A DNA stretch of 64,000 bases from Kibdelosporangium sp040675465 (lineage in GTDB: Bacteria > Actinomycetota > Actinomycetes > Mycobacteriales > Pseudonocardiaceae), in assembly GCF_040675465.1 (NCBI RefSeq), contig NZ_JBFAPA010000001.1, positions 1,364,001 to 1,428,000 of the forward strand, given 5' to 3'. Under the pieces are notes generated by a model that made no database searches, was not told the DNA's origin, and saw nothing but the letters and a program-made list of their open reading frames with translations. Below, piece after piece: positions 56,839 through 64,000 of this stretch. The translations under genes and the position numbers were made by a program. How positions within the stretch are numbered: the first letter of the stretch is position 1; every line of letters begins with the position of its first letter.

Positions 56839-59150
56839 AGACGATGCTGAATGACCTGGCGATGGGAGTACGGCTGGCTGTCGGGGGCGGCCGGAACTCC
56901 AGGACGACGCTGGTCCGGCTGGTGCTCGGGACTGTCGGTGTGGGGCTGGCCGTGTGGGTTCTGCTGGTGGCGGCGGCGATCCAGCCGGCGATGCAGGCCC
57001 AGAGTGAGCGCGTGAGCGCCCGGACGCCGGTCAACCACGAACAACTGCCCGGCGTGGACGCGCTCGAGGTCGCCCGCTCGGCCACGAGCTTCCACGGTGT
57101 CCTGATAGAGCGGAATTTCGTTCGCGCGACCGGCCCCAACACACCGCGGATGCCCGGGGTCGACCGGCTGCCCGGACCGGGCGAGAGCGTGGTGTCACCG
57201 GCCTTGGCGAAGCTGTTGGCGTCGCCCGGCTCGGCGCTGCTCAAACCCCGGCTGTCCGAACCGATCGTGGGCACGATCGGGCAGGCAGGGCTGTCCCAGC
57301 CGCAAGAGCTACTGGCGATCATCGGCACCGACACCAAGTTCGACCAAGCGGTTCCGGCGTACCGGTTCGGTGTGCCCGACTTGCACAGCGAGCTGCCGAC
57401 CCAGTTGGTGATCATTCTGGTCGTGGGCTTGGTGACGCTGCTGATCCCGGTCTTCATCTTCGTCGCCAGCAGCGCACGGGTGGCCGGCGCGGAACGGGAC
57501 CGGCGGCTGGCGGCGTTGCGTCTGGTCGGTGCGGGCGCGAGACAGGTACGGCGGATCGCGGCGGCGGAATCCCTCGTGAGCACGGTGTTCGGGCTGCTAC
57601 TCGGCGGCGGGCTGTTCCTGCTCCTGCGCTCATCGTCGGCGGACATCGTCGTGGCGAACGAGAACTTCTTCCCCAGTGACCTCACTCCGCCCGCCTGGCT
57701 GGTCGGGTCGATCCTGGTCGGCGTGCCGGTACTGGCGTTGATGACGACCCAGTTGGCCTTGCGCAGCACGGTGATCGAACCACTGGGCGTGGTCCGCCAG
57801 GCGAAGCCGGTCACCCGGCGGATGCTGTGGCGTCTCGTGGTGATCGCGGTCGGAGTGGCTCTCCTGCTTGTCACCGATGGGGAGATGGCGGACGACACCA
57901 TCGAGATGCTCAAGATCATCGGCGGGTCGACACTGCTTCTCGTTGGTGTGCCGACGTTGTTGCCATGGGTGCTGGAGCGGGTGGTCGCGCGGTTCCGAGG
58001 CGGCGGCGGTCCGTCCTTCCAGCTGGCGATGCGCCGTCTGCAACTCGACCCCGGCACTCCTGCGCGGGTCGTCGGTGGGCTGGCGGTCGTCCTCGCTGGG
58101 GCAGTGGCCCTGCAGATGGTCCTCATGGGGCAGCTCAACCGCTTCGGTGCTCCACCCGAAGGCGCTCGGGACATCGACATGAGCAACATGGTGTTCGTGG
58201 ACGGTCCGGGCAAGGTGCCGGACGACCTGCCCGCCGCCTGGGCGAAAGTGCCGGGAGTCACCAAGACGTACGCAGTCAGCACACTCATGGCGACGACCGG
58301 CAACGACCCCGGCGCTGTCGATGCCATCATTCCGATCACGGTCGCGGACTGCGCGAACCTGCGCCAAGCCGCCGCCGTGTCCGAATGCGCCGATGGGGAC
58401 GCTTTCATGGCCCAGGGTCAGGACCTGATCCACCCAGGCGCCGTCCTGCACCTGCTCAACAGCGCCGAGCCCTTCGATTCGTACAGAACCCGGCCGTTCA
58501 CCGGCACACTGCGGCTTCCGCTGGCAATCCAGCGGATCTCCATCGGTCCGGACTCGTACGCGTTCGGCGGGGTGCTGCTCACGCCCGGTGCCGTGAACGC
58601 CTCGGCTCCGCTGGACTACCGCACGGCCGGTGTCGTGGTCACCGATCGCGCCAACGCGGACGCACAGGAGGAGGTCCTCAACGTCGCCGATCGCCACCGG
58701 GACCGGCTCAAGGTGGGCAGACCAGGACTGGTCACCCTGAACGACACCGCTCAGATGTTCCTCGATCTGCGGAAGGGGCTGCTCACCGGTTCCCTGTTCA
58801 CCCTGTTGGTCGCAAGCGTCAGCTTGCTCGTTGTCGCACTGGAGCAGATGCGAGAACGGCGGCGAGCCATCGCGGCGCTCTCGGCGACCGGTGTGCCGAC
58901 GTCCACTTTGGTCAGATCTTTGCTGTGGCAGAACGCGATTCCCATGTTCGTGGCCCTGGTGCTGGCGGTCGCGACCGGAGTGGGCCTCGGACTGCTGGTG
59001 TTCCGCTTGATGGGGCTCGGCTTCGTCGTTGACTGGTCGACCATCGGCGTGATGGCCGCGACCGCCGCCGGCCTCATCCTGGTGATCACGACCCTGACCC
59101 TGCCGACGCTGAAGAGCGCGACGCACCTCAACGCATTACGCACCGAGTGA
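56835..59150 (+). CDS. FtsX-like ABC transporter permease
   Basis: This 771-residue protein has one N-terminal membrane helix (about residues 27-47), an external domain, three helices in the first FtsX domain (about 185-320, with VAGAERDRRLAALRLVGAGA), more helices around 340-450, a second external domain of about 190 residues, and a final FtsX domain (about 635-771, with LEQMRERRRAIAALSATGV). The duplicated FtsX domains in one chain are typical of actinobacterial export systems of the antibiotic or bacteriocin resistance type. The substrate is unknown. Confidence 0.92.
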   Translation: MKTMLNDLAMGVRLAVGGGRNSRTTLVRLVLGTVGVGLAVWVLLVAAAIQPAMQAQSERVSARTPVNHEQLPGVDALEVARSATSFHGVLIERNFVRATGPNTPRMPGVDRLPGPGESVVSPALAKLLASPGSALLKPRLSEPIVGTIGQAGLSQPQELLAIIGTDTKFDQAVPAYRFGVPDLHSELPTQLVIILVVGLVTLLIPVFIFVASSARVAGAERDRRLAALRLVGAGARQVRRIAAAESLVSTVFGLLLGGGLFLLLRSSSADIVVANENFFPSDLTPPAWLVGSILVGVPVLALMTTQLALRSTVIEPLGVVRQAKPVTRRMLWRLVVIAVGVALLLVTDGEMADDTIEMLKIIGGSTLLLVGVPTLLPWVLERVVARFRGGGGPSFQLAMRRLQLDPGTPARVVGGLAVVLAGAVALQMVLMGQLNRFGAPPEGARDIDMSNMVFVDGPGKVPDDLPAAWAKVPGVTKTYAVSTLMATTGNDPGAVDAIIPITVADCANLRQAAAVSECADGDAFMAQGQDLIHPGAVLHLLNSAEPFDSYRTRPFTGTLRLPLAIQRISIGPDSYAFGGVLLTPGAVNASAPLDYRTAGVVVTDRANADAQEEVLNVADRHRDRLKVGRPGLVTLNDTAQMFLDLRKGLLTGSLFTLLVASVSLLVVALEQMRERRRAIAALSATGVPTSTLVRSLLWQNAIPMFVALVLAVATGVGLGLLVFRLMGLGFVVDWSTIGVMAATAAGLILVITTLTLPTLKSATHLNALRTE

Positions 59151-59159
59151 CCTCGTCGG

Positions 59160-59915
59160 TCACAGCAGGAGGTAAGCCGCTGTCCCCAGGCGGACAATGG
59201 TTTCGTTCGATGGCAGGGGCTCGCCGCCGAGAGTGGGACCGCTGTTGCGGCGGTGGAACGCGGTCAGGATCGCGTGCCGCGGGGCGTCGGACTCGTTGAG
59301 GGTGCCGGAATGCCACAGATGACTGTTGAACAACCAGCAGGTGCCGGTGGGACCGGTCAGCAGGATCTCCTCGGGGTGCTTTCCATGGCCTCGAGGAGGT
59401 TTGAAGAAGGGATCGAGATGAGAGCCGGGGACGACCCGGGTGGCGCCGTTGCGGTCAGTGAAGTCGGTGAGGGCGACGATGGCGTTGCAGGCACGCCACT
59501 GGCCAGGGCCCGCGCGGTCGGTGGCGTCCATGTGCAAGGCCTGACTGCCGTGGCCGGGAGTGCCCGCGCGGTAATGCATCTCCCGGATCTGGAACTCCGG
59601 GCCGAGCACATGGGTGACGGCGGCGAGCAGCTCCGGGCGAAGCCACAGACTGTCGAACAGGCTGCTCCGGTCGAGCAGGCCCTTCACGTGCAAGGTGCCG
59701 CCCTGTCGCGTGCCGTGCAGCATCGTCCCGACCGCTTCGACGATCTTGGCCGCCGAGTCGGCGGGGACGAACCCGTCGAACCGGCAGAAGCCGAACTCGT
59801 CGAGGTCGGCCCGGTGTTCCCCGGCGAGAACATCGGGCCCTGCCCCCAACTCCGCCAATACCTCCCGCATACACCCAGGCTGGTCCTTGCCCAAGGGACA
59901 CGCCAGTGAATTCAC
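59160..59915 (-). CDS. Phytanoyl-CoA dioxygenase (PhyH) family Fe(II)/2-oxoglutarate oxygenase
   Basis: This 251-residue protein shows LDEFGFCRFDGFVPADSAAK near the N-terminus. The iron-binding HxD is in ALHMDATD (His128, Asp130), then VVPGSHLDPFFK and the distal His in LFNSHLWHSGTLNES, and an Arg after it for 2-oxoglutarate. PhyH members hydroxylate or halogenate small molecules in secondary metabolism or lipid breakdown. The initiation codon at 59915 gives 251 residues; Met16 (59870) is another candidate. It faces the same way as the FAD monooxygenase (25-bp gap), so the pair may act on one substrate. Confidence 0.85.
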   Translation of the reverse strand: MNSLACPLGKDQPGCMREVLAELGAGPDVLAGEHRADLDEFGFCRFDGFVPADSAAKIVEAVGTMLHGTRQGGTLHVKGLLDRSSLFDSLWLRPELLAAVTHVLGPEFQIREMHYRAGTPGHGSQALHMDATDRAGPGQWRACNAIVALTDFTDRNGATRVVPGSHLDPFFKPPRGHGKHPEEILLTGPTGTCWLFNSHLWHSGTLNESDAPRHAILTAFHRRNSGPTLGGEPLPSNETIVRLGTAAYLLL

Positions 59916-59940
59916 CTGATGAGGGGGCTGGGTGCATTTT

Positions 59941-61260
59941 TCACGCCTCCTGGCGAGCGTGGTCCCGGTTACGCACCTCGGCTTTGAGCATCCTGCGTTT
60001 CAAAGGTCGGACGTGGTTGACCACCCGCATACCGGTCCGCATCACCGCCAGCCCGAGCCGGCCGATCACCGGCTTGTACGCCATCGAGTTCCCGTCGAAG
60101 CGGGCTCGCGACTTGATGACGGCTTCCCATGCGTAGCCGTGCATCTCGTGCTCGTAGGCCGCGATAGCGTCCACAGAGGACTTCTGGCGGACCAGGTTGT
60201 CGCCAAGGATCTGGGCATCGCGCAACGCGGTGTTCGCGCCGACCCCGAGACCGGGTGTCATGGTGTGGATCGCGTCCCCGATCAGGGTCACATTCGTGCT
60301 CTGCCATGGCTCGACAGGTTCGGACGTCCGGATGTTCAACGGGAAGCAGGACGTCGGGTCGGCCAGTTCGAACAGCTTGCGCAGGTTCGGGTGCCAGTCG
60401 CGGGTGCGGTCCAGGACCAGCCGGTGCAGTTCCGGGCCCGACAGCTGCATGAAGTCCGGTGGCAGGAACCGGCGATGGCAACCGAAGCCCCACATGATGT
60501 AGTCGCGGGTGTTGTCGAACGTCAGCCCGGGCCAGGCCTTGACCAGTTCGGGATCGGTCTCACCGCGCTGCCACTCGAACTCCATGACGTGGAAGATCGT
60601 GTTCACGCCCTTGGGGGCGAACGCCATCGTGACGCCACGAAGCATGCGAGGGGTCAGCAGGGCGCGGGTCTCGTCGTTCAACGGCAGTTTGCCGGTGACG
60701 CCGAACAGATCCGTCTCCACCAGTTTGGCGTGTGGCAAGTACTGCCTGCGCACACGCGACGAGGTGCCGTCCGCGCCGACAAGCACATCGCCGGTCGCCG
60801 ATGAGCCGTCCTCGAAGAACGCGGTCACGCTGCCGTCCGGGTTCTGCGTGTAGCGCGCGAACTTCTTGTCGAAGTGCACGACGTCCTCCAGGCCGGTGAG
60901 CAGGATCTGCCGCAAGGTCATCCGGCTCACCGACCGCTCGGTGAACTCCGGGTCGGCCGGTCCGAGGATCTCGGCGTCCGCCGGCCCGCCCGCGCTGAAC
61001 AGCTCGCTCATCTTCTCGGTGATGAAGTTGGTGTACTCGGGGGTGATCGCGACGGTCTTCTTGAACGTCTCGAACAGCTGCGGCGGCAGGCACGCGGCCA
61101 GCGCGCGGCTGCCGTCCGGCGAGATCCCCACCCGGTAGCCGAACAGGCCATCGGATCTCGTGCGATCCCGCTCATAGACCGAAACTCGCACGCCGGCCCC
61201 GTGCAGCCGCTGTGCCAGCGCCAGTCCACCGGTCCCCGCGCCAATGATGATCACGTGCAT
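59941..61260 (-). CDS. FAD-dependent monooxygenase (PHBH/TetX-like)
   Basis: This 439-residue protein has the FAD dinucleotide motif HVIIIGAGTGGLALAQRL at the start, the Arg/Glu adenine-ribose site VSVYERD, an internal DG motif VLVGADGTSSRVRRQ, and GDAIHTMTPGLGVGANTALRD (the GD motif and FAD ribityl loop). This is the class A flavoprotein hydroxylase layout that oxidises aromatic or polyketide substrates, and includes TetX-like resistance enzymes. It is divergent from a MarR regulator with palindromes between them, which suggests induction by the regulator's ligand. Confidence 0.92.
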   Translation of the reverse strand: MHVIIIGAGTGGLALAQRLHGAGVRVSVYERDRTRSDGLFGYRVGISPDGSRALAACLPPQLFETFKKTVAITPEYTNFITEKMSELFSAGGPADAEILGPADPEFTERSVSRMTLRQILLTGLEDVVHFDKKFARYTQNPDGSVTAFFEDGSSATGDVLVGADGTSSRVRRQYLPHAKLVETDLFGVTGKLPLNDETRALLTPRMLRGVTMAFAPKGVNTIFHVMEFEWQRGETDPELVKAWPGLTFDNTRDYIMWGFGCHRRFLPPDFMQLSGPELHRLVLDRTRDWHPNLRKLFELADPTSCFPLNIRTSEPVEPWQSTNVTLIGDAIHTMTPGLGVGANTALRDAQILGDNLVRQKSSVDAIAAYEHEMHGYAWEAVIKSRARFDGNSMAYKPVIGRLGLAVMRTGMRVVNHVRPLKRRMLKAEVRNRDHARQEA

Positions 61261-61274
61261 CGAACTCTCCTATG

Positions 61275-61323
61275 CTCTACGATAGAGAAGATCAGAGACT
61301 AAGTATCTCTCTAACCGAGAGAT
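61275..61323. promoter_or_regulatory. Candidate MarR operators between the monooxygenase and marR-like genes
   Basis: Inverted repeats CTCTA-CGA-TAGAG (61275-61287) and ATCTCT-N7-AGAGAT (61305-61323), plus AGAGA/TCTCT (61294-61298/61306-61310), fill the 81-bp divergent gap. Their AGAGA/TCTCT core suggests several sites for one MarR dimer controlling both directions. Confidence 0.6.
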
Positions 61324-61341
61324 TAAGCAGACGGAGAGATC

Positions 61342-61803
61342 GTGTCAACCGACAATCGCGGGGAGCTGCTCGCGGCACTGGCCGAAGCCTCGAGGGTGTC
61401 GGCCGGACGCGGCGTGTTCTTCCACCAGACGGTCGCGGCCCGGCTCGGCATCAACACGACCGACCTGAACTGCCTGAACCTGCTCCAGATGAGTGGTCCG
61501 TTGCCCGCCGGGCAACTCGCCGAACAGGTCGGCCTGACCAAGGGCGGCGCCATCACCGCGGCGCTGGACCGGCTGGAGCGGGCTGGGTACGTCGAGCGTG
61601 AGCGGGACCCGGCCGACCGGCGCCGCACGATCGTCCGGCACACGCCGAAGGCCCTTGACGACATCGGCCCGCTGATGCCCGGTGACGTGTGGGAGGAGGT
61701 CTACACCCACTTCACCGACGACGAGCTGCGCGTCGTCCTCGACTACACCGAGCGCTCGAGCGAGGCCGCCCGGATCTGTGTGGAAAGACTGACCCAAACC
61801 TGA
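61342..61803 (+). CDS. MarR family transcriptional regulator
   Basis: This 153-residue protein has the winged helix of MarR regulators: LGINTTDLNCLNLLQMSGPL, then LAEQVGLTKGGAITAALDRLERAGYVERERDP (recognition helix and wing). The DRR..R wing motif appears as ADRRRTIVRH. The GTG start at 61342 has GGAGAG just upstream. It is divergent from the FAD monooxygenase and probably represses it and itself through the AGAGA/TCTCT palindromes. The inducing ligand is likely a phenolic or drug-like compound, by family. Confidence 0.92.
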   Translation: MSTDNRGELLAALAEASRVSAGRGVFFHQTVAARLGINTTDLNCLNLLQMSGPLPAGQLAEQVGLTKGGAITAALDRLERAGYVERERDPADRRRTIVRHTPKALDDIGPLMPGDVWEEVYTHFTDDELRVVLDYTERSSEAARICVERLTQT

Positions 61804-61839
61804 CACGAACTGTCAGCTACTGATGTGAGGATCGCTGTC

Positions 61840-62220
61840 ATGACCAACTCATTCGGATCCACCAACTGGGAAGAGCAGACCTTCGCCGAGGCCGGCGACG
61901 GGGTGAAGATCGCGCACGCAAAGATGACCTTCAAGTACGGCGGCCACCTCACCGGCGAGAGCAATTCCAACTGCCTGCTCACCTACCTGCCCGATGGCAC
62001 CGGCACCTACGTCGGCTCGGAGCTGTTCACCGGCACGATCGACGGCAAGCAGGGCACGGTCGTCATGCAGCAGGAAGGCCGGTTCGACGCCGAGCACATC
62101 AGCGGCACGTGGACGATCACTCCTGGATCAGGCACCGGTGACCTCAAGGACACGACCGGTCATGGCTCGTACGACATGAAGATGGGCGTGCCCACGGTCG
62201 ACTACGAGTTCAAGAGCTGA
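61840..62220 (+). CDS. DUF3224 family protein
   Basis: This 126-residue protein matches DUF3224: NSFGSTNWEEQTFAEAGDGV at the start, LTYLPDGTGTYVGSELFTGT in the middle, and GHGSYDMKMGVPTVDYEF at the end. It is expected to form a small beta-barrel of the allene-oxide-cyclase-like type. The function is unknown. ATG 61840 follows a GTGAGGA site at 61825-61831; an in-frame GTG at 61825 would add five residues. It is co-directional with the MarR gene. Its last 11 bp overlap the convergent regulator. Confidence 0.85.
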   Translation: MTNSFGSTNWEEQTFAEAGDGVKIAHAKMTFKYGGHLTGESNSNCLLTYLPDGTGTYVGSELFTGTIDGKQGTVVMQQEGRFDAEHISGTWTITPGSGTGDLKDTTGHGSYDMKMGVPTVDYEFKS

Positions 62221-64000
62221 CGCGGGTTCCCGGGCTGATCGCCAGGACGCGAAGGGCAAGCTGCAGCTCGAGGGCGCGTTCGGGAGTCTGCCAATCGGCA
62301 CCGAGCAGGGAGGAGATCCGGTCCAGGCGCTGCACGACCGTGTTCACATGGACGTGCAGAACGTCCTTGGCGCGGGTGAGGCTTTGACCGCAGTCGAAGT
62401 AGGTGCGCATGGTCCGGATCAGTTCGGTGCCCCGGCGGGCGTCGTAGTCGAGCACCGGACCGAGAGTGGTGCGCAGGAAACCGTCCACATCGGCCCGGTC
62501 GCCGAGCAGCACGCCGACAAAACCCAGCCCGGACAACGATGCACCTTTGCCGGACTGGCCGAGGGCACGCAACGCGCGCAGGCAACGACCGGCTTCGGCG
62601 TGAGCGGCCGCGAGGTCGACGGGGCCGGTCGCCGGGCCTGCGGCGCCGACCGTGACCGGGCATCCGACCAAGGTGCTCAGGGTGTGTGCGAGCTTGTCCG
62701 GGTCTGCGTCGACGGCGAGCAGCACGACCTCTTCGGCATGGACACCAACCAAAGCGGCATGTCCTGACGCTGCTGCGGCTAGACGGCCACGAGACACACC
62801 GTCGGCATGCGCGATCAGCACCATCAGCGGGGAGGTCAGATCTACGCCCAGGCGACGGCCGCGGGCGATCAAGGTCGCCGGGCTGCGGTCGGGCGCGGTC
62901 AGCAGGTCGGTGAGCAGTTCGCCGCGAACTTGTTCCTCTACGTGTGCCACGGAACGCCGTAGCAGCAACAAAAGCGCGGTCACCAGGCCGGCTCGTTCGA
63001 AGAGGAGGCGGTCGGCGTCCGGGAGCGTCGGCCGCCCGGTGAGGACCAGGCTGCCCAGCAGTTCTGGGCCTGCCAATGCCGCGCACACCCAGGCGTCCCC
63101 AGCGGACACAGCGCGCCCCGATGCCTGTGCCCGCGCAACGATGTGTGCCGGTGGGACCACAGAAGGCCCGACGCAGGCGAGCTCGACCCCGGTGGCGTCG
63201 TGCAGGACGATCCCGCCATCGAGAACCTGCGCGACGGCGGCTGCGACCTCGGGCACGTCGGCACCGCGCAACACCAGTGCGGTCAAGCGGTCGTGTACCT
63301 CCTCGGCCCGGCGGATGTCGGAGTTCGCCCGGCGCGTTTCGGCCAGCAGCTGGGCGTTGTCGATGGAGATCGCCGCGTGGTCGGCCAGCGACGACAGCAG
63401 CGCCACTTCATCGGGTGAATATGACCGGGGTGCGCGGTCGGCGGCATAGAGCACGCCGATCACCCTGCGCCCCAACGTAAGCGGCACACCGATGATCGAC
63501 ACGAGTCCTTCCTCACGGACGGCGGTGTCGATCGTGCGGGTGTGTTTGAACCGGCTGTCGGCGAAGTAGTCCGGCGTGGCGTAGGGGCGTGCGGTCTGCG
63601 CGACCAGACCGCCGAGGCCCTCGCCGATGCCCAACGAGAGCTGCTGGAACAGCGCCGAAACCGAGCCTTCGGTGACTCGCATGTAGGTCTGGGCACCGGT
63701 GTCGTCGTTCAGGCTCAGGTACGACACGTCCACGCCGAGCAGCATCCGCACCCGGTGCACGATCGACCGCAGCACCGCGTCCGGGTCGCGCAGCCTGGCC
63801 AGGTCGGAGGCGGTGTCGACCAGCGCCGACAGCTCGGCTTCCCGGCGCTGGTGCTCCACGAGGGCGTGCCGGACGCGGAGGGCCGCGTCCGTCGCCGCGG
63901 TCCACTCGGCGGCCTCGTCCGGCGGCAGGCCGAGGGCGCGGCCGGCGGCCAGCTTGGTCAGCTGGCCACCGTCCGCCCCCTCGGCGAGCAGCTCAAGCAG
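62210..64000 (-). CDS. GAF domain / PucR-type helix-turn-helix regulator (N-terminus outside window)
   Basis: The frame is open through the right edge. At least 596 residues are visible, and the true start is not. From the N-side: a helical Ala/Glu-rich segment, a GAF domain (DVSYLSLNDDTGAQTYMRV, GIGEGLGGLVAQTARPYATP, IGVPLTLGRRVIGVLYAADR), a linker with a GGDEF-like CdaR fold, and a C-terminal PucR helix-turn-helix (MRTYFDCGQSLTRAKDVLHV and HVNTVVQRLDRIS). The GAF domain should sense a small ligand. The GTG at 63859 is an internal codon rather than the start, because coding character continues to 64000. Confidence 0.88.
   Translation of the reverse strand: MLELLAEGADGGQLTKLAAGRALGLPPDEAAEWTAATDAALRVRHALVEHQRREAELSALVDTASDLARLRDPDAVLRSIVHRVRMLLGVDVSYLSLNDDTGAQTYMRVTEGSVSALFQQLSLGIGEGLGGLVAQTARPYATPDYFADSRFKHTRTIDTAVREEGLVSIIGVPLTLGRRVIGVLYAADRAPRSYSPDEVALLSSLADHAAISIDNAQLLAETRRANSDIRRAEEVHDRLTALVLRGADVPEVAAAVAQVLDGGIVLHDATGVELACVGPSVVPPAHIVARAQASGRAVSAGDAWVCAALAGPELLGSLVLTGRPTLPDADRLLFERAGLVTALLLLLRRSVAHVEEQVRGELLTDLLTAPDRSPATLIARGRRLGVDLTSPLMVLIAHADGVSRGRLAAAASGHAALVGVHAEEVVLLAVDADPDKLAHTLSTLVGCPVTVGAAGPATGPVDLAAAHAEAGRCLRALRALGQSGKGASLSGLGFVGVLLGDRADVDGFLRTTLGPVLDYDARRGTELIRTMRTYFDCGQSLTRAKDVLHVHVNTVVQRLDRISSLLGADWQTPERALELQLALRVLAISPGTRVSS

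Noticed and set aside
57630..59126. 498-residue minus-strand open frame opposite the FtsX permease
   Set aside because: His/Gln/Arg-rich shadow with no recognisable domain; the plus-strand permease is clear.
1..64000. Insertion sequences, prophage or integrase-linked attachment sites
   Set aside because: No transposase, integrase or phage structural genes were found, so the accessory block at 44.6-52.6 kb has no visible mobility gene.

Overview
The window reads as chromosome of a high-GC Gram-positive actinomycete, most likely of the Pseudonocardiaceae/Pseudonocardiales type. This rests on strongly GC-biased third codon positions, frequent GTG starts, start/stop overlaps of the ATGA/GTGA type, a Streptomyces-like DasR operator, DnaA boxes of the TTGTCCACA form, and families typical of that group (CGNR zinc fingers, PucR-type regulators, HTH/Clp-N pairs, CHAT/sigma loci). 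Genus and species cannot be fixed from the sequence alone.

Bases 1 to about 41,630 form a large cell-envelope or exopolysaccharide locus. It holds one polyprenyl-phosphate sugar-1-phosphate transferase (16043-17551), two Wzx-type flippases (6415-7863, 28070-29488), two O-antigen-ligase/Wzy-type polymerases (one cut by the left edge, one at 30696-32021), two Wzz-like chain-length proteins (362-1054, 32025-32789) and about a dozen glycosyltransferases (GT2, GT4, GT26 and GT39 types). It also holds a UDP-glucose dehydrogenase, two PLP aminotransferases, two methyltransferase domains, a FemAB/GNAT-like acyltransferase, a polysaccharide deacetylase and a TAT-exported GH26 mannanase-like enzyme. 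Two large exported proteins (17565-18425, 18627-22712) follow the initiating transferase. The genes lie in tightly coupled operons facing both ways, and several convergent pairs overlap tail to tail. The duplicated Wzx/Wzy/Wzz sets suggest two polymers made from one initiating step.

Bases 41,819-44,622 hold a secreted GH18 chitinase-like protein behind a recognisable DasR site, a DMT-family membrane protein, and a two-gene HTH/Clp-N unit whose promoter is built from two perfect TGTCAAC-N4-GTTGACA palindromes.

Bases 44,623-52,593 are accessory-looking. They include a C-rich non-coding tract with a 42-bp tandem repeat and a 60-nt long hairpin, an exported repeat protein, a subtilisin-like protease, and a hairpin cluster with a G-rich non-coding tract. 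A coupled trio follows: sigma factor, a small beta-rich protein, and a TPR-like/CHAT caspase-fold protease. The protease + sigma + CHAT grouping is the best candidate in this window for a poorly described stress, cell-death or defence system. Two DnaA-box-like sites follow the CHAT gene.

Bases 52,594-64,000 are more ordinary: an aminotransferase, a DUF445 membrane protein, a CGNR regulator, a PadR/ABC-ATPase/FtsX-permease operon, a PhyH dioxygenase and an FAD monooxygenase divergent from a MarR regulator, a DUF3224 protein, and a GAF/PucR-type regulator that runs off the right edge.
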